64,000 nt of DNA from Erythrobacter litoralis (GTDB lineage Bacteria; Pseudomonadota; Alphaproteobacteria; Sphingomonadales; Sphingomonadaceae), in the NCBI RefSeq assembly GCF_001719165.1, contig NZ_CP017057.1:3156501-3220500 (forward strand). The letters are read 5' to 3'. The notes under the pieces were generated by a model. The model worked only from the letters and a program-made list of their open reading frames with translations, was not told where the DNA came from and made no database searches. Numbering within the stretch: position 1 is the stretch's first letter; each line of letters opens with the position of its first letter. Of the stretch, positions 1 through 8,067 are shown piece by piece. The position numbers and the translations under genes were made by a program.

Positions 1-101
1 CAGTTGACCGCGACGAGCACCGCCGCGACCATCAGCCACGCCGCCCCGACCCGCATCAGCAGGTCGGCGGGAAAGGCTCCTCCTCGGCGTTCGACCAGCA
101 T
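1..101 (-). CDS. N-terminus of a membrane protein, cut by window edge
   Basis: Only the first 33 codons lie in the window. They start at an ATG (99-101) that follows the GtrA stop by four bases, with a GGGGAGG ribosome-binding site shortly upstream. The visible peptide begins MLVERRGG and passes into a hydrophobic stretch rich in Ala, Val and Leu, which looks like a first membrane segment. It is the third gene of a tightly packed minus-strand set with the FAD oxidoreductase and GtrA, so a role in polyprenyl-linked sugar transfer is plausible. The family cannot be named from this fragment. Confidence 0.5.
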   Translation of the reverse strand, partial: MLVERRGGAFPADLLMRVGAAWLMVAAVLVAVN

Positions 102-105
102 CGCC

Positions 106-543
106 TCACGCCTCCCCGCGCCCGGTTGCAGGCGCACAGAAGACGATCCGGCTGCGCACCAGCCAGGTCGCCATGAAGCTCACCGCGATCGCGACCAGCT
201 TGGCCGCGCGCGGGTCGATCCCGGCGCTGTCGCCGAGCCCGACGATCGCCGTCGTGAGGGCGAGGCCGAGCAGGGCGGAGATCACGAACAGCGCCTTCTG
301 CCGGGTTCGCGCAAGGCCGCCTTGCGCGACATTGCCGTGAAACACTGCGCGGCTCGACATCAGCCAGTGGGCGAGAATGCCGAGCGTATAGCCGATCGCC
401 GATGCGGGCGCCGCCGCCATGCCGCCCGCGAGCAGGGCGAGGAACGCGCCCATGTCGACCGCCAGCGCGCCGACGCTCGCGACGAGATAGCGCACGAAGC
501 GCACGTCCCGCAGCCGGGCCAGGAGGCTCGTCGCCAGTTCCAT
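106..543 (-). CDS. GtrA family membrane protein
   Basis: A 145-residue, largely hydrophobic protein with about four membrane segments, the usual size and layout of GtrA proteins. These act in the inner membrane in translocating undecaprenyl-phosphate-linked sugars for O-antigen or other glycan decoration. The N-terminal region with RFVRYLVASVGA followed by a polar-to-hydrophobic transition is typical. The ATG at 541-543 overlaps the TGA of the upstream oxidoreductase by one base (TGATG), arguing for translational coupling; a GTG one codon earlier is possible. The sugar is not predictable from sequence. Confidence 0.85.
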   Translation of the reverse strand: MELATSLLARLRDVRFVRYLVASVGALAVDMGAFLALLAGGMAAAPASAIGYTLGILAHWLMSSRAVFHGNVAQGGLARTRQKALFVISALLGLALTTAIVGLGDSAGIDPRAAKLVAIAVSFMATWLVRSRIVFCAPATGRGEA

Positions 544-2171
544 CACGCGCGCTTCCGGATATCCCCGTCGGCGTCCGGGCGAACCTGCTCGGGAACGTCG
601 CGCAGGCTCGTGAGCGCTGCGACCTGGTCTTCGGAAAGCGGCTTGGTTTCCGCCGTCTCGCGCGCGGGCAGGCCGCTATTTGCGCCCTCGTCGCCCGCCT
701 CGTGATATTCGGCGTCCTCGTTGACGCACCACGTGTCGTAGACGCGCATGCCGGCCTGGATGTTCTCGACCGTCAGCATCGCGGTCATCATCGCGTGGTC
801 CTGATTGTTGTAGCGGTGCATCCCGTTGCGCCCGACAAGGTGCAGGCTGGGGTGCTTGGCTTCGAGTTCGCGGCGCATCGCATCGACATTGGCGGCATAA
901 TCCTCGTCATAGACGGGATAGGCCTTTTCCTGCCGCACCACCGCGCCGCCGCGCACCCTGGCCGGATCGACGAGGCCGAGTATCGCCATTTCGCGCTTGG
1001 CGAGCTCGATGAGGTCCTCGTCCGAAGAGGTCCACAGCCCGTCGCCTTCGAAACAGAAATATTCGAGACCCACGCAGGCCACGTTTTCATCCGGCACCAT
1101 TTCGGGCGACCACGAACGGAAGTTCTGGACGCGGCCGACCTGCACCTTGGAATCGTGGATGTAGATCCAGTTGTCGGGGAACAGGTCCTCGCTTTCGATC
1201 ATCAGCGCAACGGTGAGGAAGTCGCGATACTTGAGATTGCTCGCCTGCAGCGTGGTTTCGGGCAGCGGGTGGAGCCGTTTCGCCAGTTCGCGCATCGGGG
1301 CCGAGCTGATCACGTCCTTCGTGCGGATCTGCGCGGTGCCGTGCCTGGAACGCGCGGTCATGGTCCAGCCCGTCCCGTCGCTCGCGATCCGTTCGAGCGC
1401 GTGGCCCATCAGCACCGCGCCCTTGCCCGAGGCGAGGATCTTGTCGCGCGCCGCATCCCACATCATGCCCGGGCCAAGCCGCGGATAGCGGAACGTTTCC
1501 AGCAGGGTCTTGGCCTGCTTGCCGCTGCCGTCATTGGGCCGCTTGTTGAGGCCCAGGCTACGTTTCAGCCCGTCGATCACCGCGCTCATCAGCGACAGCC
1601 CCTTGATCCGCTGCGCCGCCCAGTCCGCGCTCATTTCGTCGCAGGGCATGCCCCACACCTTCTCGGTGTAGGTCTTGAAGAAGATCGAATAGAGCCGCTT
1701 TCCGAACTGGTTGGTAGTCCAGTCCTCGAAGCTCTTCACCTCGCGAATCGGAAACAGCCTGTAGCGCAGATAGCTCACCATGCAGGCGGTCGATCGCAGC
1801 AGGCCGAGATTGGAAAGCGCCTCGAAGGCCCGCAGCGGGTAGGAGTAGAACTTGCCCTCGTAATAGATGCGGCTCATGCGCGGGCGCTGGATGAAATCGT
1901 CGGGCAGGATCTCGTTCCACAGGTCGACCACGGCCTGCGACTTGGAAAAGAAGCGGTGCCCCCCAATGTCGAAGCGATAGCCGTCGTGTTCAACCGTGCG
2001 GCTAATGCCGCCGACATAGGTCTCGTCCTGCTCGATGATGGCGACCGACTTGCCCTGCTTCGTCAGCAGGTATCCGGCCGTGAGGCCTGCAGGGCCGGCG
2101 CCGATGATCGCGACATCGACCTCGATCAGGCCTTCGCTCCTCGCCGCACCCGATACAGCACGCTCACTCAT
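543..2171 (-). CDS. FAD/NAD(P)-dependent oxidoreductase, amine-oxidase / UDP-galactopyranose mutase-like fold
   Basis: A 542-residue flavoprotein. An N-terminal Rossmann motif GAGPAG (residues 24-29) within a beta-alpha-beta unit binds FAD, and a GGISRTV stretch with a following GGHRFFSK stretch is the second nucleotide-contacting segment seen in protoporphyrinogen oxidase-like and UDP-galactopyranose mutase-like proteins. The C-terminus holds the usual substrate-domain end with HRYNNQDHAM. Proteins of this type are commonly found beside GtrA and glycosyltransferase genes, as here, which suggests sugar-nucleotide or lipid-linked sugar chemistry. The exact reaction is unknown. The C-terminal 60 residues are polar and probably flexible. 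Confidence 0.85.
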   Translation of the reverse strand: MSERAVSGAARSEGLIEVDVAIIGAGPAGLTAGYLLTKQGKSVAIIEQDETYVGGISRTVEHDGYRFDIGGHRFFSKSQAVVDLWNEILPDDFIQRPRMSRIYYEGKFYSYPLRAFEALSNLGLLRSTACMVSYLRYRLFPIREVKSFEDWTTNQFGKRLYSIFFKTYTEKVWGMPCDEMSADWAAQRIKGLSLMSAVIDGLKRSLGLNKRPNDGSGKQAKTLLETFRYPRLGPGMMWDAARDKILASGKGAVLMGHALERIASDGTGWTMTARSRHGTAQIRTKDVISSAPMRELAKRLHPLPETTLQASNLKYRDFLTVALMIESEDLFPDNWIYIHDSKVQVGRVQNFRSWSPEMVPDENVACVGLEYFCFEGDGLWTSSDEDLIELAKREMAILGLVDPARVRGGAVVRQEKAYPVYDEDYAANVDAMRRELEAKHPSLHLVGRNGMHRYNNQDHAMMTAMLTVENIQAGMRVYDTWCVNEDAEYHEAGDEGANSGLPARETAETKPLSEDQVAALTSLRDVPEQVRPDADGDIRKRA

Positions 2172-2343
2172 TCAAGCCCCCGTTCCTTCGTGGCGCCCGG
2201 GCAAGGCGTGCTGGGCACGCGCATTTGCGGGCGGTTCGACGCAAGGGAGTGAAGGAAATTGGTTAGCGAGCGGTAAATGGCCGCGTTTTGCTCCGGAAAA
2301 ATTCGCACCTGCCCCCGGGAAAAGACCTACCCGCGCGGCAGGC

Positions 2344-3030
2344 TCATTCGTGAAGGAGGCCCGGTTCCTGCAATTGCGCGGCGAGGCGGGCGAAATCGCC
2401 GAGCGTGAAGGTGTCGTCGAACACCACGCCATAATTCCGGTCCCGCCGCCAGCGGACCTTGGCGCGCACTTCCCTGCGAAAGGCGCCGGTCATGTCCGTG
2501 CCTTCGATCCTGAGCGACTGGTCGATCGCGAACAGGCCGCCGGATTCGAACCGCGCGCCCTGTTGCGAGATGTTTTCGATCACGCCCTCGAATTGCTGAC
2601 TCAGAGTGCGCACGGTGATCGGAAACACGAGGTCGAGCCGCAATCCGCGCTTGGGATATTGCCCCGCTTCGTTGATGAGCCGCGCGACATCGACCGGGCG
2701 GGTGAATTCGAAGCCCGCTTCGTTGTCGCGCTCCCACACGTCGCGCATTTCGTAGCAGGCGCCGCCGGGCATGTGGAGCTCGTAGGGCCCGCCCGAAGGC
2801 CGGCGGTGGAACAGTCGCACGCTGACCCCGGTTTCGGAAACGTCGCGGATGACTGAGACGAATTCGCCCTTGGAACAGACCAGCTTGGCCGCGCGGATGA
2901 GCAGGGTGAAACGCGGCGAGGCACGCATCTCTTCGGGCGCGGCGAGGGGACGCGCGCCGGCCTCACCGGGCGTATCGGCACCGGTGGGCACCTCGCCGTC
3001 GGGCCACGGATTGCTCGCTGCGTCTTCCAT
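2344..3030 (-). CDS. Tandem PilZ-domain protein
   Basis: A 228-residue soluble protein that appears to contain two PilZ-like beta-barrel domains, roughly residues 35-125 and 130-220. Each has a strand pattern ending in a D-x-S-x-x-G-like turn (RDVSETGVSV in the first, ENISQQGARF in the second). Canonical PilZ domains bind cyclic di-GMP through RxxxR and D/NxSxxG motifs. The second motif is fairly clear in both, whereas an RxxxR upstream is weak, so ligand binding is uncertain. It stands alone between the FAD oxidoreductase and tRNA-Leu. Motility, envelope or glycan control would fit the family. Confidence 0.75.
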   Translation of the reverse strand: MEDAASNPWPDGEVPTGADTPGEAGARPLAAPEEMRASPRFTLLIRAAKLVCSKGEFVSVIRDVSETGVSVRLFHRRPSGGPYELHMPGGACYEMRDVWERDNEAGFEFTRPVDVARLINEAGQYPKRGLRLDLVFPITVRTLSQQFEGVIENISQQGARFESGGLFAIDQSLRIEGTDMTGAFRREVRAKVRWRRDRNYGVVFDDTFTLGDFARLAAQLQEPGLLHE

Positions 3031-3200
3031 AAATCGTGCCCTGCCGGAGCGCGCGCCAAGCGGCGATGCGACCGGTTAGAATGATCCCCGCAAGATGGAG
3101 GTCCGGCATATGCGCGCGCCGGTTAAGAGCTTCATAACGCTGATACGCGGGCAGGCACGGTGCCGCCCTCATGCAGAGCAGCGATAGGGCAAGGGAAACG

Positions 3201-3283
3201 TGCGGGTGGCGGGACTCGAACCCGCACGATCATAGGATCAGGGGATTTTAAGTCCCCGGCGTCTACCATTCCGCCACACCCGC
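3201..3283 (-). tRNA. tRNA-Leu (anticodon TAA)
   Basis: Read on the minus strand the acceptor arms are GCGGGTG and CACCCGC with discriminator A. The anticodon stem is GGGGA/TCCCC around loop CTTAAAA, giving anticodon TAA. A variable region follows, and the T-arm carries the GGTTCGAGTCC stem-loop. The length of 83 nt without CCA fits a class II leucine tRNA. CCA is not encoded; the next bases are CGT. No mobile-element signature is visible beside it. Confidence 0.95.
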
Positions 3284-3450
3284 TTGACCGAAGGGATAGC
3301 CAGAGCCGACCCAGCCCGCAACTCGCCCGCTTGCCAGCGGGCCCTCGCGCCCCCATTGTCGCGGCGATTGCGGGGATGGCGCGGCGCTCCGCCATCGGGC
3401 AGCAGAGCGGGCACCCCTCCCGCAGGCAGCGGAGCGTTAGGGCGAAAAAC

Positions 3451-5136
3451 ATGGCGGGCGATACGGTTCACGATGCACATTCGGTGGTGGCGACGATCCA
3501 GCCGGCGATCGCGCTGATCGGATTGGGCATAATCGCCGCGCTCGCCTCGCGCGCTGTGCGGCTCAATCCGATCGTCGGCTACATCGCGCTCGGCCTCGTC
3601 ATCGGGGCGCTCGGCTATCGCGAGGCGTTCGGCGGGCCGGTCGTCGCCGCCATGGCCGAGGCGGGGATCATGTTCCTGCTGTTCAACCTGGGCCTGCATT
3701 TCTCGTTGGGACGGATCCGCGAGGAAGCGGCCAACATCTTCGGCTTCGGCAGCCTCCAGATGCTGGTTGCGGGCGGGGCCTTCATCGCACTGTTCCTGGC
3801 GTTCGGCCTGCCGACCGAATTTGCGGTGATCGGCGGCTTTGCGATGGGTCTGTCCTCGACCGCGGTGGTGATCGGCCTCGTGCGCGAACGGGGGCAGGAG
3901 GATTGCCCGGTCGGGCGCGCCTCGCAGTCGATCCTGATCTTTCAGGACATCGCCGCGATCCTGCTGCTGATCGCCGCGGGCGCGCTGGGGAGCGGCGGGG
4001 CGGTGCTGCCCGCATTGGGTCTTGCCGGGGTAAAGGCGCTCGCCGCCTTCGCCATCGCCGTGCTGTTCGCGCGCTATCTGACCGAGCCCCTGTTCCGCCT
4101 GATCGGGCGGCTGGGTTCGAGCGAGGTGTTCACCGCGACCGCCCTGTTCCTGGCGCTCGCGGCGGGATGGGCGGCGGGGATTTCGGGCCTCTCGCTGACA
4201 TTGGGCGCGTTTCTCGGCGGCATGGCGGTGGCGGATTCGCCATGGCGGCTCATGGTGCAGAGCGAGATCGAGGCGTTTCGCGGGCTGTTTCTCAGTTTCT
4301 TCTTCATCTCGGTCGGGCTGATGATCGATCCCGCCGTGCTTTCGGCCAACTGGGCGCTGGTGCTGGCGGCGGCGGCAGGGCTGGTCGCGATCAAATGCGC
4401 GTTCAATGTCCTTGCCGCTCTCGCCAATCGCTGGTCGGTGCCGGGATCGGTGCAACTGGGCTTCCTGCTCGGCCAGGGGAGCGAGTTCGCGCTCGTCCTG
4501 TTCGCGGTTCCTACTGTCGCCGGGCTGGTCGAGGAGCGGCTGATCGCTATCCTCATCACCGCCATCGCGATCAGCCTTGCGGTCACCCCGGCGGTTTCCG
4601 CGCTGGGGCGAAGGCTCGCGGGGAAACTGCGGACCGGCCCGCCCGATGCCAAGCTTGGCGGAGACGATGCGCCGGTCGTGCTGATCGGGCTGACCAGCGC
4701 GGGCCGCGCGGTGGCCGATGCGCTGGGGCAGGAGGAGATCGGCTATCTCGCGCTCGAGGCCGATCATGACCGCTTCGAGCTCGCCCGCGCCGACGGCTAT
4801 CCGGTCCACCGCGTCAACCCGGCCGATCCGCGCAGCTGGGACGCGCTCGGCATGGGGCGGCGCGAGATGGTGGTGGTGGCGAGCGGCAATGTCGCCGCCT
4901 CGCGCGCGCTCACCCCGCTGGTGCAGGAACGCTTTCCGGGAATCGCGCGGGTGATCGCGCTGCCGGATGCAGCGATGCAGGAGGAATTCTCGGCGCTCGG
5001 CATGGTCCCGGTGGACAGTACGGGCGACGAGGGCGCGGACCGGCTGGTCGAAGCTGTCTTCGCCGGTCTGGGACGCGAGCGGCGGCACGGCCGGGACGAA
5101 GCGGGCGCAGACACGCCCGCCGCGCTGGCGGCCTGA
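3451..5136 (+). CDS. Monovalent cation:proton antiporter-2 (KefB-like) with C-terminal RCK-like domain
   Basis: A 561-residue inner-membrane protein. Residues about 10-390 form a CPA2 Na+/H+ exchanger-type core with 12 or so hydrophobic segments and the family-typical stretches LNPIVGYIALGLVIG and LLGQGSEFALV. Residues about 415-545 resemble a cytosolic TrkA-N/RCK nucleotide-binding domain, but the glycine motif reads GLTSAGRAV rather than GxGxxG, so NAD(H) binding may be altered. It is expected to exchange K+ or Na+ for H+ in pH or electrophile stress. ATG at 3451 was chosen because homology-like sequence begins just after it; the open frame continues upstream across the tRNA. Confidence 0.85.
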   Translation: MAGDTVHDAHSVVATIQPAIALIGLGIIAALASRAVRLNPIVGYIALGLVIGALGYREAFGGPVVAAMAEAGIMFLLFNLGLHFSLGRIREEAANIFGFGSLQMLVAGGAFIALFLAFGLPTEFAVIGGFAMGLSSTAVVIGLVRERGQEDCPVGRASQSILIFQDIAAILLLIAAGALGSGGAVLPALGLAGVKALAAFAIAVLFARYLTEPLFRLIGRLGSSEVFTATALFLALAAGWAAGISGLSLTLGAFLGGMAVADSPWRLMVQSEIEAFRGLFLSFFFISVGLMIDPAVLSANWALVLAAAAGLVAIKCAFNVLAALANRWSVPGSVQLGFLLGQGSEFALVLFAVPTVAGLVEERLIAILITAIAISLAVTPAVSALGRRLAGKLRTGPPDAKLGGDDAPVVLIGLTSAGRAVADALGQEEIGYLALEADHDRFELARADGYPVHRVNPADPRSWDALGMGRREMVVVASGNVAASRALTPLVQERFPGIARVIALPDAAMQEEFSALGMVPVDSTGDEGADRLVEAVFAGLGRERRHGRDEAGADTPAALAA

Positions 5137-5146
5137 GCTCGCGGGC

Positions 5147-5428
5147 CTATTCGCCGTTCAGGCGCTTGCGGATTTCCTTGCCCGCCTTGAAATAGGGCAC
5201 GCGCTTGGCCGGCACCTCGACCGTTTCGCCGGTGCGCGGATTGCGCCCGGTGCGGGCCTGCCTTTCGCGGGTGGAGAACGCGCCGAAACCGCGCAGTTCG
5301 ACCCGCCCCCCTTCGGCCAGGCGCTGGGCAATTTCATCGAAGAAGATGTCGACGACCTGCTCGACCTCTTCGGCGCGCAGTTCGGGATTGTCCTTGTGAA
5401 GTGCCTGCAGCAATTCGGATCTGATCAT
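5147..5428 (-). CDS. ihfB: Integration host factor subunit beta
   Basis: A 93-residue histone-like DNA-bending protein. The HU/IHF beta-arm signature GRNPRTGE lies at residues 61-68, with a [11 protein letters not shown] stretch just before it. The start [10 protein letters not shown] and the moderate length are typical of the beta subunit of IHF rather than HU. It acts as a heterodimer with IhfA (not in this window), bending DNA at specific sites for replication, recombination and transcription. It is convergent with the antiporter gene, 10 bases apart. Confidence 0.93.
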   Translation of the reverse strand: MIRSELLQALHKDNPELRAEEVEQVVDIFFDEIAQRLAEGGRVELRGFGAFSTRERQARTGRNPRTGETVEVPAKRVPYFKAGKEIRKRLNGE

Positions 5429-5641
5429 GTCTTGCCTCCCGGAACCAGCACGGCGACAATTTCGCGCTGGCCCGATGGCGGGTGCCCCCCGCTATTCCCC
5501 TTGCAGCCCGGACCCGACGGGCGACGTCGAAGCGAATAACCTGCCAGAGGATTGCGGGCGCTGCAAGCAAGAGCAGTCGTCCAATGAGCGGATTCCGATG
5601 GAATCGCACCCGATTTCATGGAAATCTCGCGATGTGAGCGT

Positions 5642-5980
5642 TCACCCGCGTTCGAGAAGCTGCGCGATGTCGAGCCCAAGCCGCTCCATCCGGTCGCGGA
5701 TGTCGGGCCATTCCTCCGCAAGGAATCGCTCGCGTTCGGCCCGGCGCAGGCGTTCGGCGGCGCCCTTGACGACATACATGCCGACCCCGCGCTGGACCTC
5801 GACGAGGCCATCGTTCTGGAATTGCTGGTAGGCTTTCGCGACGGTGAGCGGGTTCGCCCCCTGCTCCGCGGCAAGCGCGCGGACCGAGGGCAGCATCGCG
5901 CCTTCGGGATAGTCGCCCTCGATGATGGCGGCGGCGATCTGGTCGCGCAGCTTGAGATAGACCGGGCGGGTCTGGTTCAT
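5642..5980 (-). CDS. GntR-family (YtrA-type) transcriptional regulator
   Basis: A 112-residue repressor-like protein: an N-terminal winged helix (about residues 5-75, with MLPSVRALAAEQ and NPLTVAKAYQ recognition-helix features) and a short helical tail of about 40 residues. This short tail is the YtrA arrangement, in which no large ligand domain is present. The ATG at 5978-5980 has an AAGGGA ribosome-binding site. YtrA-type regulators usually control adjacent membrane transport genes; here the next gene, divergent, is the peptide transporter at 6239, which is a reasonable target by position only. Confidence 0.85.
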   Translation of the reverse strand: MNQTRPVYLKLRDQIAAAIIEGDYPEGAMLPSVRALAAEQGANPLTVAKAYQQFQNDGLVEVQRGVGMYVVKGAAERLRRAERERFLAEEWPDIRDRMERLGLDIAQLLERG

Positions 5981-6177
5981 GTGTCGTGTCCCTTGCACCC
6001 GTCTTCCGGGCACGAGGTGCTTCAGTGCCATAATACAGCCATGCGCGTCAAGGCGACCTGCCCGGCCCACACTCCGCTCTCGCCGCCTGGCGCGAGAGCC
6101 ACGCCTCAGGCGAGGTTCAGCCGGACGTTGCAAGCTGGCCCTGTAATCGAGGCTTCACATGGCGGTCTTTGACGCTA

Positions 6178-6219
6178 GTGTGCCGGGCTTTCTTGCCGGC
6201 ACGGGGAGTTCCGGCACAC
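6178..6219. promoter_or_regulatory. Inverted repeat in the GntR-transporter intergenic region
   Basis: Nine-base perfect arms, GTGTGCCGG (6178-6186) and CCGGCACAC (6211-6219), lie 20 bases before the transporter start codon. An overlapping shorter pair (GCCGG/CCGGC) sits inside. It may be an mRNA hairpin or an operator for the divergent GntR regulator. No good -35/-10 pair was found with it. Confidence 0.3.
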
Positions 6220-6238
6220 ACGGGGATATTCTGGGATC

Positions 6239-7903
6239 ATGATCGAAGGTCTTTTCTTCACATTCGACAGCGCGTTCGAGATGTGGGCATTTCGCGGGGC
6301 GGCCGTCGCGCTCGCTGCGTTCCTGCTCGGCGGGCTGTTCCTCATCACGCGGCCCCAACCGGAGGTGGTCGGCCACCCCAAGGGCCTGTTCGTGCTGTTT
6401 CTCGCCGAGATGTGGGAGCGTTTTTCCTATTACGGGATGCGCGCCCTGCTGATCTTCTACCTCGTCCAGCACTGGCTGTTTTCCGACAGCGAGGCGTCGA
6501 TCATCTACGGGGCCTACACCGCGCTGGTCTATATCACGCCGGTGGTGGGCGGCTATCTCGCCGACCAGTTCATCGGGCAGAGGAAGGCGGTGCTGTTCGG
6601 CGCGATCCTGCTGACGCTCGGCCACTTCTTCATGGCGTTCGAAGGCAGCGGCGGACAGGACGACCCCTTCATCTTCATCTTCTGGATGGCGCTCGCGCTG
6701 ATCATCGTCGGCTCGGGCTTTCTCAAGGCGAACATCTCGGTCATCGTCGGCCAGCTCTACGATCGCACCGACATCCGTCGCGATCCGGCCTACACCATCT
6801 TCTACATGGGAATTAACGTCGGCGCGGCGACCGCGTCGATCATCTGCGGCTATCTCGGCCAGACCTATGGCTGGCAATACGGCTTCGGCCTGGCGGGCGT
6901 GGGCATGCTGATCGGCCTCATCTTCTTCGTGCTCGGCAAACCGCTGCTGCAGGGCAAGGGCGAACCCAAGGACCCCGCGCGCATCGCCGGGGGCAAGGAA
7001 TGGCTGATCTACGGCGCGGGCCTTGCCATGGTGCTGCTGTGCTTTGCGGCGATCCAGTTCCAGGAAATGGTCGGCTACGTGCTAGGCACGTTCGGCGGCG
7101 CGCTGGTGGCCTACGTGCTGTGGATCGCGGTCGCCAAGCTGCCGTCGGAGGAACGCGACCGGATCTTCGCGGCGATGTTCCTGATCTTCGTCTCGATCGT
7201 GTTCTGGGCGCTGTTCGAACAGGCGGGCTCCTCGCTCAACCTGTTCACCGACCGCCACGTCGACACGCAGGGCGTCAACGCCTCGATGTTCCAGTCGATC
7301 AACGCGATCTACATCGTGCTGCTCGCGCCGATCTTCGCGATGTTGTGGCAGGGTCTCGGCTCGCGCGGGCTGGAGCCTTCGGCGCCGCTCAAGTTCGGTC
7401 TCGGCGTGGTGCAGGTGGGACTCGGCTTCCTCGTGCTCGTGTGGGGCGCGAACAGCGTCGGGATAGACGTGCCGACGCCGGTCCTGTTCATCTTCCTGAT
7501 CTACCTCCTCCACACGACCGGCGAGCTGTGCCTGTCGCCCGTCGGCCTGTCGGCGATGAACCGGCTGAGCCCCGCGCACATGGCCTCGCTAATCATGGGG
7601 ACGTGGTTCTTCGCCTCGGCGACCGGCAATTTCGCCGCCGGCCTGATCGCGGCGGCGACGGGGGCCGAAGGCGTCGGCGAGGAAGCGGGCAAGCAGGTCG
7701 TGCTCGACGTCTACAACACGGTCGGCCTCTACGCGGTCGGTATCGGCATCGCGGTCATGGTGGTGAGCCCGCTGATCAAGAAGCTGATGCATCTCGACAC
7801 GCTTCGCGACGACAATGTCGGAGACGACCTCGAAGGCCAGGCCGAAGCGGGTCTCGAGGCGCAGGAAGGCGGCATGCGTCCGTCGACGCGGCCGGCGGAA
7901 TAA
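6239..7903 (+). CDS. POT/PTR2-family proton-coupled peptide transporter
   Basis: A 554-residue polytopic inner-membrane protein of the major facilitator superfamily. The first transporter helix carries the POT-family ExxERF motif (residues 57-62, within LAEMWERFSYYG), and the PTR2 signature region follows with GGYLADQFIGQRK. It imports di- and tripeptides with protons. There is an extra hydrophobic segment (about residues 17-37) before the core and a polar tail of about 40 residues. Downstream lies a strong hairpin (7923-7947). Its neighbours are a GntR regulator and two exported amidohydrolases, which would fit a peptide-scavenging locus. Confidence 0.92.
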   Translation: MIEGLFFTFDSAFEMWAFRGAAVALAAFLLGGLFLITRPQPEVVGHPKGLFVLFLAEMWERFSYYGMRALLIFYLVQHWLFSDSEASIIYGAYTALVYITPVVGGYLADQFIGQRKAVLFGAILLTLGHFFMAFEGSGGQDDPFIFIFWMALALIIVGSGFLKANISVIVGQLYDRTDIRRDPAYTIFYMGINVGAATASIICGYLGQTYGWQYGFGLAGVGMLIGLIFFVLGKPLLQGKGEPKDPARIAGGKEWLIYGAGLAMVLLCFAAIQFQEMVGYVLGTFGGALVAYVLWIAVAKLPSEERDRIFAAMFLIFVSIVFWALFEQAGSSLNLFTDRHVDTQGVNASMFQSINAIYIVLLAPIFAMLWQGLGSRGLEPSAPLKFGLGVVQVGLGFLVLVWGANSVGIDVPTPVLFIFLIYLLHTTGELCLSPVGLSAMNRLSPAHMASLIMGTWFFASATGNFAAGLIAAATGAEGVGEEAGKQVVLDVYNTVGLYAVGIGIAVMVVSPLIKKLMHLDTLRDDNVGDDLEGQAEAGLEAQEGGMRPSTRPAE

Positions 7904-7922
7904 CCGACCAGGGATGCTGCCG

Positions 7923-7947
7923 GGCGGGACCGAGAGAAGGTCCCGCC
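7923..7947 (+). terminator. Hairpin terminator candidate after the peptide transporter
   Basis: A perfect nine-base stem GGCGGGACC / GGTCCCGCC (7923-7931, 7939-7947) around loop GAGAGAA begins 20 bases after the transporter stop. It is followed by TGCTGCCTTT rather than a clean T-run, so intrinsic termination may be partial. Confidence 0.5.
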
Positions 7948-7990
7948 TGCTGCCTTTCGCGCCGGTCCGCTCGGCCAACGTTACACTCTT

Positions 7991-8012
7991 TCTGTCCAAC
8001 GCCGTGGACAGA
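7991..8012. promoter_or_regulatory. 22-bp palindrome before the amidohydrolase pair
   Basis: Perfect eight-base arms TCTGTCCA (7991-7998) and TGGACAGA (8005-8012) flank a six-base spacer, 56 bases upstream of the first amidohydrolase start. Compact symmetry of this size is typical of dimeric repressor operators, but no regulator is identified. Confidence 0.35.
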
Positions 8013-8067
8013 TCCCGGTCATGGCGTCTAGGTTTCCCGCTCTCGCGAGAGTTAGGGGACTGTATTG

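Noticed and set aside
402-2252. A 616-codon plus-strand frame opposite the FAD oxidoreductase
   Set aside because: It crosses three genes antisense, and the translated sequence has no recognised motif.
3238-5088. A 616-codon minus-strand frame opposite the KefB-like antiporter
   Set aside because: Composition is typical of GC-rich antisense frames; the plus strand carries the conserved transport protein.
6030-6051. TTGACG and TATTAT upstream of the GntR gene as a promoter
   Set aside because: On the minus strand the hexamers are only 10 bases apart, too close for a standard sigma70 promoter; no other pair with proper spacing was found.
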